64,000 nucleotides of DNA from Streptomyces mirabilis. Lineage in GTDB: Bacteria; Actinomycetota; Actinomycetes; Streptomycetales; Streptomycetaceae. The stretch lies in contig NZ_CP074102.1 in assembly GCF_018310535.1 (NCBI RefSeq), positions 5,394,001-5,458,000 on the forward strand, given 5' to 3'. Below are positions 32,131 to 40,922 of this stretch, in pieces (within the stretch, counting starts at the first letter, position 1; each line of letters opens with the position of its first letter). A program made the translations under genes and the position numbers. The notes under the pieces are model-generated. The model was not told where the DNA came from. It saw nothing but the letters and a program-made list of their open reading frames with translations, and ran no database searches.

Positions 32131-34124
32131 TTCTTACGTCCCCCAAGGGAAATCTGCATGGTCTGGTCATTGCCTCCGCCGCTCCCGCCGCCCTGTGCCG
32201 CCGCCCAGCTGGGCTTGTGCTGCGGGGCGTGCGGCGCGTGCGGCGCGTGCGGCGCGTGTTGCTCCTGCTGGGGTGCCGAGGCCTGAGCGGGCAGCGGCAC
32301 CGTCTCCTCGGGTGAGGCGGGCGGCACCGACGGCTTCTTCTTCGCCTGGCGCAGCGACCACTGCCAGGCGAGGATCGGCGAGGCGGTGATCAGCAGGGCG
32401 AAGGAGGCCCAGGTGATCATCGCGGGGTGGGAGTGCCCGAGCAGGAGTCCGGCGACGATCGAGCCGGCGAAGACCAGGATGAAGAACAGGTGGATCCGGA
32501 AGGTCCCGAACAGTGTGTCGGGGCTGGCCGAATCCCCCTTGGGGGTCACCACGAACTTGCTCTTGCGGCGCAGCACCGCGTCCATCAGCGAGCGGGCGTA
32601 GATCGGCGCGGAGAGCGCCGACATGATCATGCCCGCCACGCCGCCCGAGCCCTCGGGCTCGTGCGGGGAGACGTTGTGCCGGCGGTTCCACACGTACAGG
32701 CCGATCTGCAGCGCGGAGGCGTTGCCGTACAGCATCAGCCAGACCGTCGGGTCGATGTTCACACCGGATGCGCCCAGGCCCAGAAAGAGTGCGCAGCTGA
32801 GGGCCGCGAGGATCCAGTTGAGGGCGGACATCGGGTAGAAGATGATCATCATGGTGTAGTTGAAGAGCTTGCTCGGCGGAAGCGAGAAGAAGCCCTTCCA
32901 GTACTGCTTGAGGATCGTCTCGTACGTGCCCCGGGACCAGCGCAGCTGCTGGGTGAAGAAGTCCGTCCAGGCGTTCGGGCCCTCGCCGACCGCGAGGACG
33001 TCCGGGGTGTAGACCGAGCGCCACTTCCTGCCCGTCGCCGGGTTCTTCGCGCGGTGCATCTCGAAGCCGGTCGCCATGTCCTCGGTGATCGAGTCGTACA
33101 GACCGCCGATCTGCTTGAGCGCCTTGATGCGTACGGCGTTGGAGGTGCCCACGAACATCGGCGCGCCGTAGCGGTTGCCGGCCCGCTGGATCAGCGCGTG
33201 GAAGAGGAACTGCTGGGACTCGGCGGCCTTGGTGATGGGGTTGTCGTAGTTGCCGTAGACCTGCGGGCCGATGACGAAGCCGACGTCCGGGTCGCGGAAG
33301 AAGCCGAGCATCCGCTCCAGGTAGTTGGGCAGCGGCACGTGGTCGGTGTCGACCGAGGCGAAGAAGTCGTACTCGTCGCCGTGCGCCTCCAGCCAGGCGT
33401 TGTAGTTGCCGTGCTTGGTCTTGGCGCGGTGCGGGCCCTTGGCCTGGTTCCACTTCGCGACGCCCTTGCGGGAGAAGTGGTGCACGCCCAGGCGCTCGCA
33501 GACCTCCTTCACCTCCGGGTCGTCACCCTCGTCGAGGAGCCAGATGTGCAGAAGGCCCCGGTGGCGCAGCTTGACGGCCGCCTCCAGGGTCTTGGTCACC
33601 ATGGCGAGGGGTTCCTTGCCGGGTACGAAGGAGGTGAGGAAGGCGACTCTGGTGCCGGTCTCAGGGACCACCGGGATCGGGTCGCGGGCGACCAGGGTGG
33701 CGTGCGCGTTCGACAGCACGTTCATGCAGCGGAAGAACTCGATCAGACCGATCGAGACCAGCATCACGATGTCGAGCACCGGCAGGAAGTCGTAGGCCGG
33801 GTAGTCGCGTTCGGTCCAGTGCTCCGGCTGGAGCAGCCAGCCCAGCAGGATCAGCGACAGCAGCGGCGCGGCGCCCAGCATCAGAGCGGCTCGTATGCGG
33901 TGCGGCTCCTGGGACAGCAGCGAGCGGTACTGCACCTTGTACGGCTTGTTCGGATCGGGCTGTGTGAGGGGACCCGCGAGTCGGCTGTAGTGCTCGTAGT
34001 CGTATCTCGGCAGGGTCTTCTTGATCCTGCGGAAGTTGCTGCCGGTCCGGTGCGATGGCATCCGGAGCTGGGTCGTCTCAGACGGGTCGAAGTTCTGCCG
34101 GGCGCCCGTCGGCGTCGACGTCAT
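32127..34124 (-). CDS. cslA: CslA, cellulose synthase-like glycosyltransferase
   Basis: 665 residues. GT2 catalytic core between membrane helices: SVDTDHVPLP near 256, ITEDMATGFE near 346 and QQLRWSRGTYE near 394 supply the D, DxD, TED and QxxRW motifs of processive beta-glycan synthases. Helices lie at about 85-125 and from 420 to 600. Extended N-terminal region of about 80 residues. The C-terminal tail is Pro/Ala/Gln-rich with a run of four His-Ala-Pro units (about 620-634), encoded by a G+C tandem repeat, which could bind copper. Operon with glxA downstream. It makes the beta-glucan-like polymer at hyphal tips. Confidence 0.93.
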   Translation of the reverse strand: MTSTPTGARQNFDPSETTQLRMPSHRTGSNFRRIKKTLPRYDYEHYSRLAGPLTQPDPNKPYKVQYRSLLSQEPHRIRAALMLGAAPLLSLILLGWLLQPEHWTERDYPAYDFLPVLDIVMLVSIGLIEFFRCMNVLSNAHATLVARDPIPVVPETGTRVAFLTSFVPGKEPLAMVTKTLEAAVKLRHRGLLHIWLLDEGDDPEVKEVCERLGVHHFSRKGVAKWNQAKGPHRAKTKHGNYNAWLEAHGDEYDFFASVDTDHVPLPNYLERMLGFFRDPDVGFVIGPQVYGNYDNPITKAAESQQFLFHALIQRAGNRYGAPMFVGTSNAVRIKALKQIGGLYDSITEDMATGFEMHRAKNPATGRKWRSVYTPDVLAVGEGPNAWTDFFTQQLRWSRGTYETILKQYWKGFFSLPPSKLFNYTMMIIFYPMSALNWILAALSCALFLGLGASGVNIDPTVWLMLYGNASALQIGLYVWNRRHNVSPHEPEGSGGVAGMIMSALSAPIYARSLMDAVLRRKSKFVVTPKGDSASPDTLFGTFRIHLFFILVFAGSIVAGLLLGHSHPAMITWASFALLITASPILAWQWSLRQAKKKPSVPPASPEETVPLPAQASAPQQEQHAPHAPHAPHAPQHKPSWAAAQGGGSGGGNDQTMQISLGGRKK

Positions 34125-34574
34125 GAGTCATTCCCCCCGCACGCACGTCCAGGTGCGTGTTCGTCGGTTCTTGTCGCCCGTTCGAGTCCCCCTTGACCGT
34201 CACGGACGCATGCTGGCAGGTCGGCATCACCACATCCTCCACACAACGGAGACATGGAAATGCGACCTTCCGGTTGCATGATGCCCCCCTCGGCATCGGT
34301 TCATGAACGGGGCCCCCAACCCCCCATGGTCGCAACCGGCCATACCCCCAACTGTCAGGTATCGACAGTCCCTTGAAGCCCAGGGTTCTACGGTGTTCAT
34401 CATGATCGCAAGATGCGAAACGCGGTGTTAACCGGTCATACGCGCTAATTGGGACGCGTGTACGAAGATGGGGTCACCGCCCCATACGCCGGGCGCATAT
34501 GACCGACCCGTATGCGCTCCTGTGCACCTCTTTGTACTGGTTGTCCCCGTGGCGGACTCGCCCCGCCCGTAAAG
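34125..34574. other. cslA upstream region, no gene
   Basis: About 450 bp with lower G+C than its neighbours between cslA and the tRNA terminator. It must hold the cslA promoter. ACTGTC-AGGTATC-GACAGT (34351-34369) is a perfect 6-bp inverted repeat, and several GCATATG/CATACGC words occur at 34430-34520. No reading frame in it looks coding. Confidence 0.5.
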
Positions 34575-34610
34575 CCGAAGGGCCCCTCACGCTGGTGAGG
34601 AGCCCTTCGG
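34575..34610 (-). terminator. Terminator downstream of tRNA-Lys 1
   Basis: CCGAAGGGCCCCTCAC and GTGAGGAGCCCTTCGG pair along 15 of 16 positions around a 4-nt loop, 7 bp from the tRNA 3' end. Confidence 0.8.
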
Positions 34611-34616
34611 TGTCGG

Positions 34617-34690
34617 TGCGCCGCCAGGGACTCGAACCCCGGACCCGCTGATTAAGAGTCAGCTGCTCTAACCAACTGAGCTAGCGGCGC
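34617..34690 (-). tRNA. tRNA-Lys (anticodon CUU), copy 1
   Basis: A 74-nt cloverleaf on the minus strand. The acceptor stem pairs GCGCCGC with GCGGCGC, with discriminator A. The anticodon arm GCTGA-CTCTTAA-TCAGC gives CUU. The T arm includes GGTTCGAGTCC. CCA is not encoded. An exact copy lies at 56484-56557. Confidence 0.95.
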
Positions 34691-34896
34691 CTGCTGACCC
34701 GAGAACTCTACCTGACCGGGGAGGGTGCTCCGGACCACGGGGGTGCCGTGAAGTGAGCGGTGAGGCGTCCCGGACCGGCCGAAAGTGGTCCCTGTACATC
34801 ATTCGGACCGTCAACATGCGACAAGAGACGACAGTTGCGAAACTGGCGAGTGTGCAGAAGTGCGGAGATATGGACCTGTGGTGTGAGGGGAATCTC

Positions 34897-36327
34897 ATGG
34901 AGACTCCGGTGTTCGAGGAATTCGATCCCGCGAGCGATTGCGATTGCCCCGGATGCGAGCACTGGCGGCGCGTCATTCCCCCTTCCGCACTGCCCGGGCC
35001 CGTGGGACACCCGGCGGCGCGGGGCGCGCTGCTGCTGGCCGCGGCGGCGGGCACCGTCCTCGCCGCGGGCCAGTCGGTGCCGGCCGTGGCCGCGGCGCAC
35101 GGACCCGCCCGGCCGGGCGACCCCCGAGGTGACGAGCCCACCCCGCAGGGTGACAAGGCCCCGCTGCACGGCGTGGACGGGGGCCCGGCGGGGCCCGCGA
35201 GGCCCGGGGTCGGGGGCGAGCTCCCCGCGACCACCCGGGCGGCGATCATCAACCGGGCCAAGAAGTGGGTCGCCTCGCGGGTGCCGTACAGCATGTCCGA
35301 GTACTGGGCCGACGGATACCGGCAGGACTGTTCGGGCTTTGTCTCGATGGCCTGGAACCTGCCGGGAAACGAGGGGACGGGCAGTCTCAACACGTTCGGC
35401 GTACGCATTTCGCGCGACCAGTTGCAGCCCGGCGACATACTCCTCTTCCACAATCCGGCGGATCCCGAGAAAGGCTCGCACGTCGTTCTTTTCGGCGGCT
35501 GGTCGGACTACACCCACACGTATTACCTCGCCTATGAACAGACGCGCCCGCACACCCGCGGGCAGTCCACTCCGTACGCCTACTGGACCAACTCGGACCG
35601 CTATGTGCCCTACCGCTACAAGGGGCTGGCCGAGGGGAAGAGCGGCGCGGCCGCCTCGGCGCCGGGGGTCACGAGCAGCCGCTACCCGGGCCGGTCCTTC
35701 TTCGGCCCCGGCGCGGACAACCCTCACGTCACCCGGCTGGGCCGGCTCCTCGTGGAACGCGGCGCGGACCGCTTCTACTCGGCCGGATCCGGATCGAGCT
35801 GGTCGGACGCGGACCGGCGGGCCACCCAGGCGTTCCAGTGGGCGCAGGGCTGGCGCGGCACGGACGCGGACGGGCTGCCGGGGCCGCAGACCTGGTCCTA
35901 CCTGGTGGGGAGGAAGGGCAGGGACATTTCGGCGACGGGGAGGCCCGCGCCGGGGGCCCCGTCGGTGGGCGGACCGGGGACGAAGGGGTTCTCGGCCCCG
36001 TCCGTGCCCGCCGCCCCCGCCGCCGCCCCCTCCGTCCCGACCAATCCGTCCGTGTCGTCTATTCCGTCCGCGGCGTCCGTGCCGTCCGTGCCCGGCTATC
36101 CGGGGCGCGGGCTGTTCCGGCCGGGCGCCGACAACGAGTTCGTCACCCGGCTCGGGGAGCAACTCGTCAAGAAGGGGTTCGGCAAGTACTACACGTCGGG
36201 TCCGGGGCCGCGCTGGGGCGAGGCGGACCGGCGGGGCGTCGAGGCGTTCCAGCGGGCGCAGGGCTGGCGCGGCGGCGCGGCGGACGGCTGTCCGGGGCCG
36301 GAGACCTGGCGCCGGCTCTTCTTGTGA
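34897..36327 (+). CDS. Secreted NlpC/P60 peptidoglycan hydrolase with two PG-binding repeats
   Basis: 476 residues. An N-terminal cytoplasmic stretch with CDCPGC (about 16-21) precedes a hydrophobic segment (about 42-66, ending AVAAAHG) that should act as signal or anchor. The NlpC/P60 domain has its catalytic Cys in YRQDCSGFVSMAW and His in KGSHVVLFGGW. Two copies of a PG-binding unit follow (starting YPGRSFFGPGAD and YPGRGLFRPGAD), separated by a Pro/Ser/Val-rich linker. The same gene type flanks cslA in S. coelicolor. It likely opens the wall for the CslA/GlxA glycan. ATG 34897 was chosen (GAGGGG upstream); a longer frame begins at 34753. Confidence 0.82.
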   Translation: METPVFEEFDPASDCDCPGCEHWRRVIPPSALPGPVGHPAARGALLLAAAAGTVLAAGQSVPAVAAAHGPARPGDPRGDEPTPQGDKAPLHGVDGGPAGPARPGVGGELPATTRAAIINRAKKWVASRVPYSMSEYWADGYRQDCSGFVSMAWNLPGNEGTGSLNTFGVRISRDQLQPGDILLFHNPADPEKGSHVVLFGGWSDYTHTYYLAYEQTRPHTRGQSTPYAYWTNSDRYVPYRYKGLAEGKSGAAASAPGVTSSRYPGRSFFGPGADNPHVTRLGRLLVERGADRFYSAGSGSSWSDADRRATQAFQWAQGWRGTDADGLPGPQTWSYLVGRKGRDISATGRPAPGAPSVGGPGTKGFSAPSVPAAPAAAPSVPTNPSVSSIPSAASVPSVPGYPGRGLFRPGADNEFVTRLGEQLVKKGFGKYYTSGPGPRWGEADRRGVEAFQRAQGWRGGAADGCPGPETWRRLFL

Positions 36328-36372
36328 CAGGGCCGGGATCACTCTTCCACGCGCGGAGGCATGGAGGCAGCT

Positions 36373-37530
36373 ATGAGTACGACGACTTCACCCACCCCGG
36401 AGTCCGGGGGAACGCCGGAGGGCGGCGCTTCCCGGTCCGCCCGGCTCATCCACAACGAGGCGACCACCGAGATCCCCGTCCATCTGCTCTTCCGGGACGA
36501 CCCCGAACCGGTGTCCGTGCCGCTCTCGCCCGCCGTGGTGGGGCGGCGGCGCGGCACGGGCGAACAGCCCCGGATCCGGCGTCCCATGCTGGGCCGGGCC
36601 CCGCGCCCGGTGCCGGAGGTCGACCCCGAACTGGTGGAGCGCCCCGCACGGGTGCTGCCCGGAGTGGCGGGTGTGCTGGCCGGGGCCTGCGGGGTGGCCG
36701 GATGTGTACTCACCACCTGGTGGTCGGGTGTGCTTCCGCACAGTGCGGGGAGGGTGATCGGGCTGCCCTGGTACGCGGGCGCCGGTCTCGGCCCCGCGCA
36801 GTGGGCCGCGTACGCCGGGGCCGGCGCGCTCGGACTGTTCGGGTTCGGCGGGCTCTCCCGCGGCCGGACCGGGCGGGCCTGGGTGCTCGGCCTCTTCGGC
36901 CGCTACCGGGGCACGGTCCGGCGCACCGGGCTGTTGTGGATCAACCCGATGGTGCTGCGGCGCCGGGTCGACGTACGGCTGCGGCACTGGCGCAGTGAGC
37001 CGATGTCGGTGGTCGACGCGAACGGGGTCGCGCTGCGGGTGGTGGTGCTCGTGGTGTGGCGGGTCAAGGACACCGCGCGGGCCGTGCTCGGCGTCGAGGA
37101 CCACGAGACGTATCTGCGCGAGTGCGTGGAGGCGGCGATGTCGAGGATGCTCTCGCAGCTGCCGGCCGAGGCGCCGCCCGCCGTCATCAAGGACGTGGCG
37201 ACTCTGCGCAACACGGACGCGGTCGGCGAGGTGCTCACCGGGATGATCGCCGCGGACACCGCGCCGGTCGGCCTGGAGGTGTTCTCGGCGCAGCCGACCC
37301 GGATCGAGTACGCCCCCGAGGTCGCGGCCGTGATGCAGCGCCGCCGGATCGCGACCCTGGACGCCCAGCACCGCGACACCGTGCTCACCTCCGTCGTCGA
37401 CTCCGTCGAGGACACGGTGACCCGGTTGACCATGCGCGGGCTGGTCGAACTCGACGACTACGAGCGCAAGGCACTGGTGAAGGACCTGACGGTGGCGTTC
37501 TACACGGGGCGCAGGGAGGCCTCGCCGTGA
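36373..37530 (+). CDS. SPFH (band 7/stomatin-like) membrane protein
   Basis: 385 residues. A variable N-terminus (1-90) precedes two membrane segments (about 96-115 and 130-165) and the SPFH domain. The domain runs from about 185 (RTGLLWINPMVLRRRVDVRLR) to about 340, ending in a helix (AAVMQRRRIATLDAQHRDT). SPFH proteins scaffold membrane complexes or gather at growing tips. The conserved place beside cslA suggests a role in the tip apparatus. GGAGG lies 4 nt before ATG 36373; an ATG at 36361 is also in frame. Confidence 0.82.
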   Translation: MSTTTSPTPESGGTPEGGASRSARLIHNEATTEIPVHLLFRDDPEPVSVPLSPAVVGRRRGTGEQPRIRRPMLGRAPRPVPEVDPELVERPARVLPGVAGVLAGACGVAGCVLTTWWSGVLPHSAGRVIGLPWYAGAGLGPAQWAAYAGAGALGLFGFGGLSRGRTGRAWVLGLFGRYRGTVRRTGLLWINPMVLRRRVDVRLRHWRSEPMSVVDANGVALRVVVLVVWRVKDTARAVLGVEDHETYLRECVEAAMSRMLSQLPAEAPPAVIKDVATLRNTDAVGEVLTGMIAADTAPVGLEVFSAQPTRIEYAPEVAAVMQRRRIATLDAQHRDTVLTSVVDSVEDTVTRLTMRGLVELDDYERKALVKDLTVAFYTGRREASP

Positions 37531-37576
37531 AGGGGTCCGACAGCGGGGCCGTGACGGGGACCGACAGCTTGGTGAT

Positions 37577-37628
37577 TGGTCTGGACATGTTCAAGTCGCG
37601 GCAATAATCTGGGACTTGGTCTAGACCT
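37577..37628 (+). promoter_or_regulatory. Two DasR-type (dre) elements upstream of the LPMO gene
   Basis: TGGTCTAGACCT (37617-37628) and TGGTCTGGACAT (37577-37588) are 40 bp apart in the 154-bp gap before the LPMO gene. They match the 12-bp repeat TGGTCCAGACCT of Streptomyces chitinase promoters and the core of the DasR operator TGGTCTAGACCA. The expected control is repression by DasR, relieved by glucosamine-6-phosphate. Confidence 0.7.
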
Positions 37629-37684
37629 GAAAATCGCGCGCACGGCTCACGAGAACCTCCCCCACGTCCTCCAGGAGCGGCAGC

Positions 37685-38338
37685 ATGCGCATACGGACGA
37701 CCGGGACCCATGCGACAAGGGTCCGTACCACCAGGAAAGCCAAGGTGTACGCCGCTGTCGTGGGCCTCGCCACGGCGGGCACGTTCGTGCTCTCCACCGG
37801 CGGAGCCGACGCCCACGGCTACACCGACCAGCCCCTCAGCCGGCAGAAGTTGTGCGCCGCCAACGGGGGCAGCGTTGCCAACTGCGGCGACATCCAGTGG
37901 GAGCCCCAGAGCGTCGAGGGCCCGAAGGGCTTCCCGGCGGCGGGTCCCGCGGACGGTCAGATCTGTTCCGCGAACCACACCAACTTCGGCCAGCTCGACC
38001 AGCCCAAGACCCCCTCGGGTGCGGCCTGGCCGACGACCAAGGTCACCGGCGGGCAGAGCTACACCTTCCGCTGGCAGTTCACGGCCGTGCACGCCACGAC
38101 CGACTTCAAGTACTTCGTCACCAAGTCCGGCTGGAACCAGAACCACGCACTGACCAGGGCGGACCTGAACACCACCCCGTTCCTGACCGTCCCGTACAAC
38201 GGGCAGCGCCCGCCGTCCACGTTCAGTCACACCGGCACGCTGCCCTCCGGACTGAGCGGTCACCATGTCATCCTCGGCGTGTGGACGATCGCCGACACCG
38301 CGAACGCGTTCTACTCGTGCGCGGACGTCACGTTCTGA
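37685..38338 (+). CDS. AA10 lytic polysaccharide monooxygenase
   Basis: 217 residues. A signal peptide (about 1-43, with a twin-basic N-region) is cut after GGADA so that His44 becomes the N-terminal copper ligand. The second copper ligand is His136 in TAVHATTDFKYF. The C-terminal AFYSCADVTF carries the axial Phe and a conserved Cys. There is no carbohydrate-binding module. An equivalent gene lies in the cslA region of S. coelicolor. Its copper use matches GlxA. AGGAG lies 9 nt before ATG 37685. Confidence 0.9.
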   Translation: MRIRTTGTHATRVRTTRKAKVYAAVVGLATAGTFVLSTGGADAHGYTDQPLSRQKLCAANGGSVANCGDIQWEPQSVEGPKGFPAAGPADGQICSANHTNFGQLDQPKTPSGAAWPTTKVTGGQSYTFRWQFTAVHATTDFKYFVTKSGWNQNHALTRADLNTTPFLTVPYNGQRPPSTFSHTGTLPSGLSGHHVILGVWTIADTANAFYSCADVTF

Positions 38339-38467
38339 GCGCGTCCCGACCGGAAATGTTCTGAGCCTCTCTTGAGGAGCTCGCGCACCCCCCACGGGTA
38401 GGTTCCACGCACGTCGACATGACCATGACGGCGTGCGTGGAGCTGTACCGGACAACGGGGGAATGTC

Positions 38468-38962
38468 GTGGACGTGTTCTTCTATGCCGTGCCAGGACTG
38501 ATCATGGCCGTTGCCATATCCATGGCGGTCGCGGTGATCCGCCGCTCACTGGACATGAACCGGGCTTGGAGCAGCGGGCTGACCGCCGAGGCGCGCTGTT
38601 TGCGGTCCTTCACGACGACCAGCGGTGGCGGGGGCGACACCTCTGTGAGTACGACCCTGCACCACGTGTACGAGTTCATGGCGCGCGACGGCCGCACGGT
38701 CCGCTTCGAGGAGAAGAATGGCCCGGCGACGATCATCGAGGGCGACATCGTCACCGTCCACTACGTCGCCGAGCGCCCGGAGAAGGCCACGGCTCGCACG
38801 CCGAGCCGGGGCAAGCTGGCTGCGGGAACCGTGGGCATCTTGATCTTTTGTACGGTGATCATCCTCTTCTGCATCGGCTTCATGGTGGGTGTCCACGGGT
38901 TCTTCTCGATGGACGACTCGTCCGGCGGAGACGGCTTCGAAGGCACGGACCTCCCCTTCTGA
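38468..38962 (+). CDS. DUF3592-type membrane protein
   Basis: 164 residues. Two membrane helices (about 2-24 and 117-143) flank a small beta domain with HVYEFMARDGRTVRFEE and GDIVTVHYVAERPEKA, the pattern of DUF3592 proteins. Function unknown. Starts at a GTG at 38468 with AACGGGGGAAT upstream. It lies between the LPMO and the acyl-CoA synthetase and has no clear tie to either. Confidence 0.65.
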   Translation: MDVFFYAVPGLIMAVAISMAVAVIRRSLDMNRAWSSGLTAEARCLRSFTTTSGGGGDTSVSTTLHHVYEFMARDGRTVRFEEKNGPATIIEGDIVTVHYVAERPEKATARTPSRGKLAAGTVGILIFCTVIILFCIGFMVGVHGFFSMDDSSGGDGFEGTDLPF

Positions 38963-38988
38963 CGATCCGTCAATTATCGTGCGCCCCC

Positions 38989-40653
38989 ATGGGGTCCATG
39001 AGGCGTACCGTCGCGGAACTCGTACAGGAACGGTGGGGCGACCACCGGCCGGGACTGTGGTTCGAGGGGCGGGTGCTGAGCCATCACGGGGTGGCGGCGG
39101 GCGCGGCGGCGCGGGCGGCGCTCCTCGCCGACCTGCTGCCGCCCGGCGCCGCACCGCACGTCGGGGTGCTGCTCGACAACACCCCCGAATATCCAATGTG
39201 GTTGAGCGCGGCGGCCCTCTCCGGTGCCGCCGTCGCCGGGATCAACCCGACCCGGCGCGGCCCCGAACTGGCCCGCGACATCCTGCACACCGAGTGCCGT
39301 GTCCTGGTCACCGAGCGGACCCACCTGCCGCTCCTCGACGGCCTCGAACTGCCCGGCGTACGCGTCCTGGTCAGCGACACCGAGGCGTACGGGGAACTCC
39401 TCGCGCCGTACGAGGGCGCGAAGCCGGACGCGGCGCCCTCCGTGTCGCCGGACGCCCGCCTCCTCCTCTACTTCACCTCCGGCTCGACCGGCGCCCCCAA
39501 GGCCGCGATCTGCACCCAGGGACGGCTGGCCGCCGCCGGGCGCTCGCTCGTCGAGCAGTTCGGGGTGCGCCCGGACGACACGCACTACATCTGCATGCCG
39601 ATGTTCCACGGCAACGCGGTGATCGCCGACTGGGCGCCCGCGCTGGCGGCGGGCGCGGGGATCGCGCTGAGGCGGCGCTTCTCGGCGTCGGGGTTCCTCG
39701 CGGACGTACGGGCCTGCGGGGCGACGTACTTCACCTATGTGGGCCGCGCGGTGCAGTACCTGCTGGCCACGCCCGCCCGCGGCGACGACCGTGACAACCC
39801 GCTGCGGATGGGGTTCGGGACGGAGGCCGGGGCCGTGGACGCGGCCGCCTTCGAGAAGCGCTTCGGGGTACGGCTGGTGGAGGGGTACGGCTCGTCCGAG
39901 GGCGGCGCCGCCATCCAGTGGACGCCCGGCGCCCCGGCCGGCGCGATCGGGCGGGCGGCGCCCCGCGACGACCTCGCGGTGGTCGCCCCGGAGACAGGGG
40001 CCGAGTGCCCGCCCGCCGTCTTCGCCGAGGACGGGAGGCTTCTCAACGGGGATGTGGCGATAGGGGAGTTGGTGAACCGCGGACCCAACCCCTTCGAGGG
40101 CTACTGGCGCAACCCCGCCGCGGACGCCGACCGCCGCCGCGAGGGCTGGTACTGGACCGGGGACCTCTTCTACCGCGACAGCGATGGCTTCCTCTACTTC
40201 GCCGGGCGGGCCGACGACCGACTGCGCGTCGACAGCGAGAACCTCGCCGCCGCGATGATCGAGAACATCCTCGCCCGCCACGAGGACGCCGCCGCCGTGG
40301 CGGTGTACGCGATCCCCGACCCGGTGGCCGGGGACCAGGTGATGGCGGCGATCGCGCCGCGCGAGGGGGCCGGCTTCGACCCGTCGGCCTTCGCGGCCTT
40401 CCTCCTCGCCCAGCCCGACCTGGGGACCAAGATGGCACCCCGCTTCGTCCGGATCGTGACGCGGATGCCCGTCACCGCCACCAACAAGATCCACCGGGTG
40501 GGGCTGCGCCGCGAGGGCTTCCGCTGTGCCGACCCGGTGTGGTGGCGCCCGCCGGGGGAGTCCGCGTACCGCAGACTGCGCGAGCCGGACATCGAGGGGT
40601 TGCTGGCCGAGTACCGGGCCCGCGGACGCGAGAAGTTGCTGCCGACCGGGTAG
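38989..40653 (+). CDS. Acyl-CoA synthetase / AMP-dependent ligase
   Basis: 554 residues of the ANL family. A3 motif LLLYFTSGSTGAPKAA, A5 EGYGSSEG, A7 YWTGDLFYRDSDGFLYFAGR and the C-terminal catalytic Lys in TATNKIHRVGL are all present. It resembles fatty-acyl-CoA ligases rather than NRPS adenylation domains and has no carrier domain. It may simply be a lipid gene, but it lies just upstream of a PKS that lacks any loading domain and could provide its starter acyl-CoA. Two close ATGs, 38989 and 38998, are possible starts, neither with a strong ribosome-binding site. Confidence 0.8.
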   Translation: MGSMRRTVAELVQERWGDHRPGLWFEGRVLSHHGVAAGAAARAALLADLLPPGAAPHVGVLLDNTPEYPMWLSAAALSGAAVAGINPTRRGPELARDILHTECRVLVTERTHLPLLDGLELPGVRVLVSDTEAYGELLAPYEGAKPDAAPSVSPDARLLLYFTSGSTGAPKAAICTQGRLAAAGRSLVEQFGVRPDDTHYICMPMFHGNAVIADWAPALAAGAGIALRRRFSASGFLADVRACGATYFTYVGRAVQYLLATPARGDDRDNPLRMGFGTEAGAVDAAAFEKRFGVRLVEGYGSSEGGAAIQWTPGAPAGAIGRAAPRDDLAVVAPETGAECPPAVFAEDGRLLNGDVAIGELVNRGPNPFEGYWRNPAADADRRREGWYWTGDLFYRDSDGFLYFAGRADDRLRVDSENLAAAMIENILARHEDAAAVAVYAIPDPVAGDQVMAAIAPREGAGFDPSAFAAFLLAQPDLGTKMAPRFVRIVTRMPVTATNKIHRVGLRREGFRCADPVWWRPPGESAYRRLREPDIEGLLAEYRARGREKLLPTG

Positions 40654-40817
40654 ATTCCGGGCGCGCTTCCCGCGCGGGGGTGCCCGCCGGCCGGAACTTT
40701 CCGCGACCCGGCGGACGTCCCGTCTCAGGGAGTCCCGGGACAGAGGAATCCCCTCCGCCCCACAGGGGGAGGATGCCTCCGGACACCTGTGCCGTCCGCG
40801 CCGAGGAAAGAGGGAAC

Positions 40818-40922
40818 ATGCGTCACCTGATCCGGGTCGTGAACATCGCCGGTGCCGCGCCGCCATCCGGCGCGTGGGGGCGGGCGGCGGTCCGGGGACG
40901 GCTCGTGGCGCGGCACCGGTGA
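40818..40922 (+). CDS. Possible 34-residue peptide coupled to the MFS gene
   Basis: The short frame starts MRHLIRVVNIAGAAPPS and ends RGRLVARHR. The ATG at 40818 follows a strong GAGGAAAGAGGGA ribosome-binding site, and the stop overlaps the GTG start of the MFS gene as GTGA. The MFS GTG itself has no good site, so ribosomes may reach it only by translating this peptide. The peptide is Arg-rich with no signal or membrane segment. It may be a coupling leader with no function as a protein. The gap before it (40654-40817) holds the likely promoter of the biosynthetic operon. Confidence 0.5.
   Translation: MRHLIRVVNIAGAAPPSGAWGRAAVRGRLVARHR

Noticed and set aside
29647..34196. Two long plus-strand frames (29647-32286 and 32427-34196) opposite glxA and cslA
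   Set aside because: Both are antisense to genes with full sets of catalytic motifs and show only Arg/Val/Leu-rich shadow composition.
40730..40775. Terminator hairpin from the TCCCCT/AGGGGG words upstream of the small peptide
   Set aside because: The stem is short and imperfect and lies where a promoter or leader is expected; left unassigned.
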